Positions 12,092 to 23,152 of a stretch of DNA of 64,000 nucleotides are shown here, in pieces; within the stretch, counting starts at the first letter, position 1, and each line of letters starts with the position of its first letter. The notes beneath the pieces are model-generated. The model searched no databases. It was not told the DNA's origin and saw only the letters and a list, made by a program, of their open reading frames with translations. The DNA is from Stromatinia cepivora (taxonomy: Eukaryota > Ascomycota > Leotiomycetes > Helotiales > Sclerotiniaceae), in NCBI GenBank assembly GCA_014898415.1, contig RCTD01000004.1, forward strand, positions 619,001 to 683,000, given 5' to 3'. Made by a program: the position numbers and the translations under genes.

Positions 12092-13436
12092 TATTACCCC
12101 AAAACCTTAAAAACGCGTAAATTTCGCGAATTGAATTTCAATTCTCTTTATTATTTATTCATCAATAGTACTACAATATACTCCCAAAATCTTGAATATT
12201 GAAAGGAAGTTAGTTTTTAAGTATTTTACTCTATATTTATGTGGCAAAATTATTGGCAAAATTTCTAATGGCTTTAGTCCTTATTATATTGCAATTGACT
12301 TCAATTTCGAAGTGCGAATTGTTCGTTATACTTTATAGTAAGATATATTACATAATGAAGGAATGAATTTATTTTGTATTTCTCGAATTAGATTTTATAT
12401 AGAAAGAGAAGAACGTATATTAATTCGATATGTTCGATTATATCCAAAATCAATTTATATATAAACAAAAATAGTTGTAGGCCTTAAATGTAATATTTCT
12501 ATTATTAAAAAGATTTTGAAGGCCTATGGAATCATTAATTGGAAGTGTAAAAAGCGGCCGGAATTTATCCAGGTATATACGCTTAAACGGTTTGTATAGT
12601 GCCTAGTATATAGGAGATTGATAATGAAGGAATAGGGGTTAGTTATATAAAGCAACGAATGCTTTGTAAAATGGGGGCGGGGTAAAAGAGGAGAATGGTA
12701 TTTCTGTATTTCTGCTCAGAAATGGAAACCTAGAATAATTCAAATATATAGTACGAATAAGAATATAAAGGTTATAATTTGGAAAGACTTTTGGGATTTT
12801 GGAAGAAACAATTTATATATAATGAATAAAGATTTTGAGAGTAAGAAACATGGGTATAATACCAATTTATATCTTAAGGTTCTCGATATTGAGGTAGACC
12901 TTACTTTTGAAAGATTGGGTTCAGGGTATGAATTTATGCAGGATAATACTTTTATTTATTGTATTTATAAAGTACAGGATTGGTTTCAAAAGAAAGGGAT
13001 CCCAATATTAAAGGATTGGCCTTTTTATTCTCCTGATCTCAATTCTATTGAATATATTTAATGGATTTTAAAAGTGAGGTTATATAAGATATTTCTTGAT
13101 ATTATAGTTAACAAAAACAAATCAGAATATGTTAGATAAAGGTTAGAAAGTTATTTATAAGTAGCTTGGGATATATTAGATCAAGAATTATTCGATAAAT
13201 TAAAAGCGAGTATGTTTGATAGAATTGAGGTTTGTATCGCAGTAGAAAACTAATATATAAAATATTGATTAATTATAAAGCGATAAGGATTTGAATTTTT
13301 TTTAGGGAATAGTATAGATATAGAATTTCAATATATTCAAATTTTAGATTATAATAATTAATGGTTGATTTTATAATTAAATTGAAAGGTAGATGTTGAA
13401 TATATAAAAAAACTGAAATTAGGTTGTGGGGTAATA
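12092..13436 (+). mobile_element. Decayed Tc1/mariner transposon, 1345 bp
   Basis: Seen directly: ends TATTACCCCAAAACCT (12092-12107) and, on the opposite strand, TATTACCCCACAACCT (to 13436), 15 of 16 identical, each flanked by TA (12090-12091 and 13437-13438), the Tc1/mariner target. Total length fits a full-length element. The interior is strongly AT-rich compared with the flanks, as expected after repeat-induced point mutation. It contains a broken transposase frame on the plus strand. Confidence 0.88.
12450..13255 (+). pseudogene. Tc1/mariner transposase relic
   Basis: Recognisable pieces in order: a helix-turn-helix-like stretch ending YGIINWKCKKRPE (about 12480-12560); SNECF where an active copy would have the first catalytic aspartate (about 12650, here Asn); VIIWKDFWDFGR; then the longest open part (12822-13061) with FMQDNT (second Asp) and DWPFYSPDLNSIEYI (third acidic residue, Glu). 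Spacing between the two acidic residues is 35, close to the usual 34. A stop follows directly (TAA where Trp is expected), after which homologous sequence continues: WILKVRLYKIF and SMFDRIEVCIAVEN. Several stops and lost residues show it is dead. Boundaries are approximate. Confidence 0.8.
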
Positions 13437-13438
13437 TA

Positions 13439-14040
13439 AGTTGACTAGTACTATACTCATTGGCCAAATCGAGGTGGTACAAGGTAATACGCCAGAACGA
13501 CTCCTTCATAAGTGCGATCGGATCAAGAATTAAAGGGCCACAGCTATTATGTGTTTTCTTTGGATAATTCTGACACTTGGCAGGTTCATGGATGCGTGAG
13601 AGGGGCCAGGTATCGACACTAGCCGATTCAGGAACACTTGTATGCGATTATTAGGAATTGGACATCATGGCCACGAATGTAGAATGCCATTATAGGAAAG
13701 CCTGTGGATGAGGGAACCCTGGTGATCTTTGGCTTGGGACTCCTTATTCAGGGACAAGAGCAACTCCCAGAAAGTGCCACATAATAATGGACGGAGATAC
13801 AGCAGTCATCATTCACCAACTTCATTCGATAGAAATAACTGTCGCGATGATTTGGCTTGTTTCAAAGACTGATATTTTCTAGAATAACGCTTGCCCAAGA
13901 ATATAATCTTCTTTGGGATATTAATTCCGTCAAATGCTGTTGGTACAAATAAAAGTTCCTTCTGCAAGGTCTTTATCGAAAGCTCGGCTGCTCCAGTGTG
14001 CATGACTCGCGACTCCATTGTTCTTTCTCACCCCCAATCA
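13439..14040. other. Intergenic
   Basis: No gene recognised; holds the 3' side of the minus-strand secreted protein gene. Confidence 0.5.
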
Positions 14041-14741
14041 TCAGATGAATGTTCTCTTGACTCGCACATTGTGACAATTTCCTACATCCGGACTGCCAAC
14101 TCCATCGTACCAAACCAAAGTGCGGTAAGTATATGTGGAGGTTGGCGAATATTCGGTGCAGATAAACCACTTTTGGTATCGAATAAGAGCAAAATCTTTC
14201 GTCGGGTCAAGATTGAAATCTCCAAGAATGGGCCAATTATAAGTTCCAACCCTGGTCAAATAATCAAATTTATCGAAGGTGAATCGACCAGCCGTTGTGT
14301 TAGAGGATGGGAAAATTTCAGGATGGGAATAACCTTCTGTGGTCTCGGGTGACATTTTTGTTGGACAGGAAATCAGTTGGTCGTCATTGTAGAACTTCAT
14401 GTTGTAGATTAGGTATCCTTGTGCTTCACCATAGAACATAGGAAAGTAGCTCGAGGTATTAAAATAAAAGGTACTCTAAGAAGTAAGAGTTTGAATGTCT
14501 ACTTGGATAATAAGGATTGACTTACCGGAGGGGTATGCCTAAAATCACACTTGAAAGGTGCACAAAGGGTATTCCGAGCTGCTCCAATGTGGCAAGCGTA
14601 CAGAAAAGAACCATCTATATCCGTGTGATTTGATACAAGGGAGAGGATGAATGGCCCAGACTGTTTTGTAGTAGGTGTTGGACAAAAGAGTGTGGCCATA
14701 GGTGCAAGAGCACCGAGAAGGTATTGTTTGATTTGAACCAT
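14041..14741 (-). CDS. Small secreted protein, function unknown
   Basis: Two exons, 14741-14526 and 14475-14041, joined over a 50-nt intron (14476-14525, GTAAGT...TTCTTAG) in phase 0; 216 residues. The start at 14741 (MVQIKQ) is chosen because it gives a convincing signal peptide: short basic N-region, hydrophobic core LLGALAPMATLF. The mature part carries cysteines in CHIGAARNTLCAPFKC and later CPTK, WFICTEY and GNCHN, enough for two or three disulfides, and is rich in aromatic residues, a pattern seen in extracellular beta-sheet proteins of fungi. Candidate N-glycosylation sites include NHT and NTS. I do not recognise the family with confidence. No membrane segment or GPI-like tail is visible, so secretion to the outside is the inference. 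Confidence 0.72.
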
Positions 14742-17699
14742 TGTTGCAATTGTGATGGTCGGTATGAATATTGTATGATGCGTGGTCGGTTTATGTAAAT
14801 GCCGTAAGTTGAATTGTGTATCTTTGTATGGATGATGCAATATAAGCTCGGTTGTGTGTTTGTATGAATGTTGAAAGTGCAATTGTTAATGTTGTGATAG
14901 ATGAGTTGTATGATTGAAAGCGAGAGTGATTGTCGACCTTTATAGGTCTTCCAATTCGAAGGCTCTTTCCCTACATAGTAGCTCAACTTCGTGATGAAAT
15001 TCGTGGCTTGCGTCGCTTTTTGTCCCTCTTAACTTCCTAAAACTCCAGTACCACGGTGGGAGCGATTATGGCGCCTTCTGTTTAATCGATGTCTTCGTAC
15101 CGATGATTCGGAGTGAAGCCAGTAAAAAAAATTTCACTCTAATTCGCCTTACTTTCCTTTCAGACTTTCAAGGTTATTAGCTCAGGACTTTTGACGTACT
15201 CAATATTAAAATATTGTTGGGACGTTGAGGAAATTGGTATAGAGAGGTATAAACGGTGGAATCCAAACATAGCGGATAGTTCTTGTACAAATTGGCAATA
15301 CTTCAATTGCTTCTCCCACGACTTTAGCTCTAGGGATTGAAGCGTAGAAAAGCAGGGAACGTGAAGAAATCATAGATGCAGAGCAAGCATGACTTCTTTT
15401 TAGTCCACGAGCGACATATGATGACCAGGGGAACTTCTCTAGGCATAAGGTACTTTAATACCTATTTTTATAAAATTACAATGCAGCATCATTAATCGCA
15501 GTCTTGTGGTATTTCCTGTGGACTGCGACTGCCTGCAAGGGATGTCCGATAAAGTTTTGCCTATCATCGAAAGGCTTCCAACAGAAAGGGCAACCGCGAC
15601 TGAGGACTTGAGGGACTAATTAATGAGAGGCTACTGCCAACCTATTTGAACCCGAGAAACGTCATTATTAAAACAGAAAAAAAAAAAGGTAAGCTACAGA
15701 ACCAACGGCTTCCCATCTTCAATAGCTACACATAGCAACTTAGCAGACTTCTGGATAATCACCCGCGCGGCCAAGCGACGAGCAGATGAAACGAAAAGCT
15801 TCAGGGCGACTTAAATCAGGATATGGAAGCTAAAAAATTGCCTGGATAACTATTCCTCCTACATCACCCCAAACCATATAAAATTTTCATAAACGAGGGT
15901 ATGATTTATTCAATCTGAATTGGGTTGTGAATCTCGTTGGTGACTATTTCGGCTATATTTTGTACCCATAAACTAATAGATACTGAGCTCATTTAATGAC
16001 TATTTCATTAATCACATATAAAATGTTAAGCACCGAGCAGTCTCTAGCTGATAGCCATTTCGTACAAGAATACTTCGAGGGTAGGCGTCTGAGTTCGTTG
16101 TGCGGTTTCTAGTACCATTTTTCGATATGTTGAATGAAAAACTCAAACCTATCATCGCACTCTAGAATAATTTGAGTATAAAGCCAACTAGACAATAGAT
16201 TGAACAAATTTGTTGAAGTAGAAAACAGCCCCTGTATAAAAAAGATGCAAAAAGCATGTGTTTGTTGATACGACAGCTAACATCCATCCAATCCAGTCTT
16301 CCTCTCCACTTTCTACTTTGGAAGCGAACGATATGTTATCTATCAGTCGGATGACTAAGCCAATATGTAATCTCATTAACCCACCTCTCATTCGCATTCT
16401 GATTCAGCCTGGAGGAATTGGACTCTTATCAACTGTTGGTTTTGGGGGCTGAAAGATGGATTTCTGAAGCTACGCCGCTCTGACACATGAAGGACTCCCA
16501 TTTCCACCAATCGAGATGTTTAAAAGAGAAAATTTGTATCTTGGGATTGCATAGCTACTGCAGCTGACGAGCGACAGCTTCGGTCATGATTGCCTTTTTT
16601 GATTTTTATGCTAGCAACCGAGTGGTGCAACGGGCATTTCTTCTTTGTGCTCTCAGTTATATAGTTCAAGGACAACCAGAGTTCTGTTTGTATTTTGGAT
16701 TCAATTCGCGAGTGCAGAGCGGGGAATTATCTGTGTCACATTCATATCGCAGCGAGCCTTATCTCAGCTTCCTTTCGCGGGGTTGTGACCAACAATGACA
16801 GCATACGGAGTACGCCCATTTATTGCTGCTCTTTTCCGGCCACACCACCAGCCACGCCCGCTGGCAATTTCTGAAGCCCGTTTCTCATAGTCCTGCATAC
16901 ACGATCGAGTCAGCACCACCTTCACTTCTACTGGCTAATCTCTTAAAATGTATTTCTGTCTTTTTTTGATTCCTTCCGCCCCCGGTTACCCTAACTTGTT
17001 GGAATTGTCTCGACACCCAATACAAGTATGGCAGAAACATCCAATCGGACAACATCAGCTCATGCCTGTTATTGAACCAAAATGGAAACTCTGGAGGCTG
17101 AGATAAGTGTTATGGATCCTCAAAAAAGCCCATCCGTGACAATGCAATTTCCAGTAAGAATTTGTCGATCTTTTATTATCTTTTCATTCTCTTATTCAAA
17201 AATCGTTCATCTACGTGCCTGCATCACGTTTTACCGATCGCAAAGCTTTCGACGTGAGACCTGTAAGAGGCGTCTTTTGCTATATTTACCCTTTTCTATA
17301 TTCTGCTAGGATTTACAGCGTGTGAAAACGAGGTCGTTAGCTCATTGTACTGCCGCATTCCCGCGACCAGAGGGTCACAACCGCTCAATTCGAATTTGCG
17401 AAAACCTTCTTTTCTTTGTTACAATAAGAATTCATGACATTATAGTACAGACTTCGCCGTTTTCTAAATACAAACCTCGCGGGCCGATATTAACTTGCAG
17501 GCTGCAGCTTCAGGTCTCACAGCGTTCACCCTAGCGCACAAATCCTATAGCCAAAAATATCGCCAAACACTTGATTCTCACATGCTTGGGTCGCACGATT
17601 ACTCTCGCGATAGGGAATATTCAAGAAGCATTAGCAAGACAATATCAACCGAGCGACGAATAATTGGTGTTAATAAAGTCAATCACAAATCGCGAAAGG
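14742..17699. other. Long intergenic stretch
   Basis: No coherent gene seen in nearly 3 kb. Weak candidates on the plus strand (ATGs at 16948, 17082 and 17142) have hydrophobic N-termini and could supply a missing signal-peptide exon for the cysteine-rich gene that begins near 17700, for example with a GTAAGA donor at 17153, but I could not find a model that is clearly right. Confidence 0.4.
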
Positions 17700-19716
17700 A
17701 TGGCAGATCGAATAAATAAGGTCGAGAATCAATATCCTGAAGGTATTCAAAATTGTGCAAACAATGATGATGGGAATTGCTACCCCGCAGATAAAGGTTG
17801 CGATGCGGAATCCTACTCGGCAACTACCACAACCCAAGTTGCAATGACCACGAAATTTTCAAAATTATCTTACCCAGGCATCGTAAAGAGGAAATTAGGT
17901 TCGAATCATTGGGATAAGATACACGAGGCAATTCAAGGACGAAAACGCGATGCATCAGAATGCCCGACCGATTATCAATTATGCCCCAAATCGATGAATG
18001 GAGGATGCTGCCCAAATAACAGATCTTGCGGTACTAGTAGTTGTTATCTCACCAGCGCGGCTTCTGCTTCAGCATGTGGAGTATCAGGATATACAGCTTG
18101 TGGGATTGATGCTGGAGGTGAGTTTTCATTATATGTCAAATTATTGTCGAGCCTCATCTAATAATCAAATAGGCGGTTGTTGTCCGAATGGCTACTCATG
18201 CGAAATTGATGGATGTAGTGCCTCTCCCGGTGTATCGTACAGCGAAACATGTGGAGTCGGTTCATATCTCTGTCCATCTTCATTAAACTATGGATGTTGT
18301 AAGAACGGCATGGGATGTGGGCTGAATGATTGTTATTCCACCGCAATATCGACTTTCACCTTGACTGAGACTTTGACCACGACAGATACCAATTCAAATA
18401 TACAGACTCTTACCTCCACACTAGTTACAGCATCCACTCCAGCGTCACCCTCAGTTGCGGCAAATACATCGAAAGCTTCCGCTGTCCCAAAGCTCACACC
18501 CACCGCGACAGCAATAGCGAAAGTTAAGGCAACTAGCGAGAGTACGAGCACACCAGCAAGCAGTAGCCTTACAAAACCAGAAATAGGTGGAATTATAGGT
18601 GGTGCAGCTTTCATTCTACTAGTAATTCTCATCGCCGCTTTCTGCATCCTTAGGCGCCTAAAGAAGGCTACGAAAGCATACAAGGAAGCAAAATCACGTA
18701 GTGGATCCAGTGTTCCTAGATCACACAGACACCGGCCTTCATACCCATCACCATCTGATATGAGTTCGATATCATTCGATCCTCTGCAAATAGGCGGCTC
18801 AGAAATGTCCCAGAGCGTCCGCAATAATTCCCACCCAACCACCGAACCATTCTCATCCGACCGACATGACGGCCCCGAAGTCGTAACCCCACCCTCATTT
18901 AACCCATACTCACCCTTCTCTCCTCATGCCTACCCCAACATCCGAGCACAAACCCAGGGTCGGGGATACTACCCAGTAGCCACCTCTGAATCCGCCTACT
19001 CTCAAACCTCCTCGGGCCGCCGAAATCCATCGGTAGAATCCACCCCTCCTCTCCAACAGCTGCAGTCCTACTTCGACATCCCTCCGCACCAACAATCCGA
19101 ACTTCCCGACTTCCGAAACCAGAATTTACGTCATGGTCACGATGTAAGCCCCGTGCGTCGACCTAGTCAACATGGGAGAAACTGGAGCAATGCTAGTGAC
19201 GTCAGCGCATCATCATCTAGTCCTCTCGTCGAGCTTGAAGCTGGAGATGACGGAGAACAAAAATTTTCTCTTGTCAAAGCCTGGAAAGTTTTAGGCATAG
19301 GAGGAAATTGGAAGGGAAAAGTTTCCACAAAGAGGAAACCTGAAAATTTATCTCTGAAAGATTCTCCGACGAGCACTTTAGATCGTGATCTCAAAACAGT
19401 GTTGTCGAATGTACCGGAAGAAGCGGGCAGTTTTATTAATGCAGCAGAGGCAGAAGATGATGATGAGATAAGGGTTCAGAGACCAAAAAGTAGTGATACT
19501 GGGAGGTCCCGTGCTTCGAGACCGAGGAGTGGACTTAGTAATGCGGAGTTGAGGGAAGCGAGTATTAAGAATGTGGTGAAGGCGAAACCGAGTAAGGCGA
19601 AGGAAATCATGATTCGGAATTCGGGGGGTGCGGGTGCGGGTGCGGGCGCTAGTGGGCGTGGGAATGGGAATGGGAATGGGAATGGGAAGGCAGAAGAGGC
19701 GGGACTTGGACGGTAG
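17700..19716 (+). CDS. Cysteine-rich single-pass surface protein with long Ser-rich cytoplasmic tail
   Basis: Two exons, 17700-18117 and 18173-19716, with a 55-nt intron (GTGAGT...AAATAG, branch TCTAAT); 653 residues from the first ATG. The extracellular part has three related cysteine modules of the form C-P...L-C-P...G-G-C-C-P-N...C-G...C (ECPTDYQLCP, ACGVSGYTACG, TCGVGSYLCP), then a Thr/Ser/Ala stalk, a membrane helix (GGIIGGAAFILLVILIAAF) followed by basic RRLKK, and a tail of roughly 390 residues rich in Ser, Pro and Arg, ending in a glycine run encoded by GGGAAT/GGGTGC hexamer repeats (about 19625-19690). The topology matches fungal wall-stress sensor-like proteins, which is an inference only. 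No signal peptide is encoded from 17700, so an upstream exon is probably missing from this model. Confidence 0.75.
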
Positions 19717-21559
19717 TTTGATGGGTAGGGTGGAGGGAGTATGTAGTATTTTTTGAGGGTGTGGTTTGATGAATATGTGGTGGGCCCTGGATTTGGATAT
19801 GGATATGGATACGAATGAGGTGTATAGGTATAATAACCTGGAATCTTAACTCGGAATGCAATTCGATACCTAGGTTTAGAGGCTATTATCCTGCCTCTGC
19901 AGAGGATTCTTCTTTTGGAAAGCAAATACGAATCCAGTGTAATTACCTACCCCAAGAGGGATCTTAGTGATCCCTATCATTTCGATTCAACACGTCATTT
20001 TACATTTCCCTATCATTTCAACTATATCTGTAAACATTTCTAACTTTTGCAAGATTCATATACGCTAAATGTGTGGGATGTTAGTAATGCGAAGAAAGGA
20101 AAGTAAAGGTTGTGTAAAATGGACTTGAAGATTAGTCGTAGGGTGGGTGTTGTAATCTCATCTTATTTTTTTATGCTAGATTAAGGGAATTCAAATGAAA
20201 TAAGTAGACGTGACTAGAAGAAGATACGGATAATATTGTAATGTGTTATTGCATCTAAAATGGATCAAATTCTCGTCTCGATTGATTATATTACAATAAA
20301 AAGTATTCTTAAATGATGTATTCTGTATGAGTAACTACTGGTATGCATCTGGAGTATTTGACTACTCTTGTAGATTGAGATTTTATGGACCAGGAAGGAG
20401 CTTTTTGCTCGCATAATATGAAAACCCGATGAAACTCCTTGATGTATATCAAATCCAGATGATGAATTAGCTGCAGGTTATAATCATCGTACTCATAGCA
20501 TTTCCTTGAACAGGACGTGGAAGAAATATCAATATGATCTCTGAATCATTCCAATATTCAAAAGTTCTTTACTATTGAACTATGCTAGAAAGAATGGTGT
20601 CGATTACCCCCCATCGTTGCTCGGGAATCCCAGATCCAACAAGGAGATGAAGCTGATGAAGGGAGGAAGACACGACCATCATTCAACCGCATCGTTGATC
20701 ACTTGTCAAATGAAAAACGGCCTGATTCATTCAAAACATCTAGTACGTCTATCCCACTTGGGAGCCATAATAGCAATCCTACCTACAAAAGCACCCCCTT
20801 TGCATCTCCTTTATTTCCATGACAAATGCTAAAGTTTCATGGGCTTGCTGTGTTGCCCAGCACTCCGTGACTCCGATTCCCATAGCGAATGATTAAAAAC
20901 AGTCTTCCACTCGATGTGGTAATTATCAACCACACACCTCTCGGACAACAGGAGATACTGTAATAGCTTGCAGGAAAAGGTAGAGAGACCGGTATGTCGT
21001 ATTTTTCTTTAGAGAGATGAGAAGAATAAGAAAACTCAAGGATGTCATCTGTGCTGGATTGATTCTCTTGACCCCACTTAATTCAGGCTCAGCACAGACA
21101 GACTCCGGAATCTTACCGGCGCTCTGCAAAACACCGAACCATCAATTTCATACAGATTTATCTGTTCCGAAAAGGTTGCTCAAATGTATATCGCACATAT
21201 GGAATTCTCCATTGGGAACGAAAAAGACATCCATTCAGATGAATGGAGCGAAAAGCGAATGAATCCATCCATCCAGGATAATCTCCACCATAATCTAAGG
21301 TAATATTTTCTCTGCTGAGAATATGCTGATGTTAGGGCATGGCACAGCAAGCACAGTCAAGTATGTGGGTGCTACTACAATGACTTGTATGACCGGCCAC
21401 CGAGATCTTATATTCACTGTCCCTGTGCTTTACGACAAATGAATAAATATATATAAGATGAGAACGATATTCCTCTCTCTTTACTCTTTGCATCTCGGAC
21501 TACTCACTATTACTTTATGAACGATCTGAACTGCGTGAATTTGATGAACTTTGGCCAAA
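19717..21559. other. Intergenic
   Basis: No certain gene. An 81-codon ATG-started plus frame at 21017-21262 has a signal-peptide-like N-terminus (basic start, core VICAGLILLTPL, then SGSAQT) and two cysteines; it could be a small secreted protein but nothing else supports it. A TATA-like AAATATATATAAG lies at about 21445-21457, about 105 bases before the hydrolase ATG. Confidence 0.4.
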
Positions 21560-22448
21560 ATGAGGTTTTTATGTTTACATGGAAAGGGCACCAGTGCTGA
21601 GATCTTTTCTATTCAATCGGGTATGCTATCATTTCACGCCAACTTACAATACTCCCATACATACACATAGATATACTAACATATATCCCCTAGCAACCTT
21701 CCGCCGTCTCCTTCCCCCTTCCTACACCTTTGATTTTCTCGACGGTCCATACACATCCCCGCCTGCAGCCGGTGTATCACTCTTCTTCAACCCTCCATAT
21801 TACGCCTACTACCATTCCTCAGATCCCTCCGCCATCCGCGAATCCTATTCTTTTCTCCAAGAACACATCGATAAAAATGGTCCTTATGATGGTGTAATGT
21901 GTTTTTCACAAGGATGTGCACTTATCGCGGGATTCTTGCTAGATCATCAGGTCACACATCCACATATCCCTCTACCATTTAGTTGCGCAGTATTTATATG
22001 CGGAGGTATGCCATTACCTATCATCGAAGATTTAGGTATTGAGATTCCTACCGTTACGCGAGAACTAGAACATCAATCAGTGAAAGAACTATTCGCCACC
22101 GCCGCAGCAGTTGCAACCGCCAAACCGGGAGATGATTACTGGAATACCAAAGCGGAAAAGACATCGATATTAAATGTGGAAAATATAAACTTGGAGAATC
22201 CATATGGATTACAGGTTCCTGAGGGATGGAAAATACAAATTCCGACGGTGCATATTTATGGGAAGAAAGATCCGAGACGCTTGGCGGGATTGAATTTGGC
22301 GAGCTTTTGTGCGGGAAAGAAGAGGGTTTGGGATCATGGGGGTGGTCATGATATTCCTAGGTTGTCGGCGGTGTCGAAGGAGATTGCGGGGTTGGTGGAG
22401 TGGTGTGCGAAGGCTGTTGGGGAAGAGAGGGAGGTGGAGGGGTTATGA
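21560..22448 (+). CDS. FSH1-type serine hydrolase (alpha/beta hydrolase)
   Basis: Two exons, 21560-21620 and 21694-22448, with a 73-nt intron carrying a perfect ATACTAAC branch site; 271 residues. The protein begins MRFLCLHGKGTSAEIF, the usual first strand of the FSH family. The catalytic triad is visible: nucleophile Ser92 in CFSQG (family norm is GFSQG, so the first glycine is Cys here), Asp213 in YGKKDP, His239 in HGGGHD. FSH proteins are small cytosolic serine hydrolases of broad or unknown substrate; relatives act as accessory esterases in fungal polyketide pathways, but no such pathway surrounds this gene. The start is fixed by the conserved N-terminus, which is only reached by splicing; the contiguous frame starting at 21579 is a readthrough of the intron. 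Confidence 0.9.
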
Positions 22449-23152
22449 TGTGAAGGGGGGGTCATTTGTAAGATATGGTTTCTATAAAGTTATAGTGGTT
22501 AGAGTTTATTTAGATGGTCTGGGGGAAATAGTTAATAATCTGACGATCTAGACAATGCCCCCGATAACATCCTTAAGGTGATTCCTTCATATTTTGTGTT
22601 ATGATCGCTTGCTTTGCGGCTACTTCCATAGTCTCAGAATTTATGAAGGACATCATCCTATCTCAAACCATTAAGGGGATTCTTGCAATATCCGCCATAA
22701 TTTCTTACTCTCTAACCACTTCCAGTATCTCAAACCTCCCAAAACATTTTAATCCCGCAACGTAAAGTGCGAGCGTGTTACTCCGCCTCCTGGCTTTTCG
22801 GATAGAAACTTATTCAATGATATTCTCTCAAAGGTTTAGTATGAGTATGAGTACACGGGACATACAGACATCAAAAACATATTGCCAGCTCCGATCGCAA
22901 GGCTAAAAGTTCTTCGTTTTCATTCTTTCATTCTTATATATACCTACCTACCTACAATACATTCTGCCCATCTGCATGATTTTTCGTTGGGTCATTTTAC
23001 CGTTGGAATCACCGCCGATTTATTATTACTCCTTCCTAACATCGAAGGATACCAGTAAGGGGACATCCCATTCGTTTTGTACATTTTTATTGCAATGATT
23101 CTTACTCTCCGTTTCCCATTCCACCGGTTCCTCTCCACTCTCCTCCTCTTCC
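22449..23152. other. Convergent 3' spacer
   Basis: About 700 bases between a plus gene and a minus gene facing it. Pyrimidine-rich near 23100-23150. No gene recognised. Confidence 0.55.
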
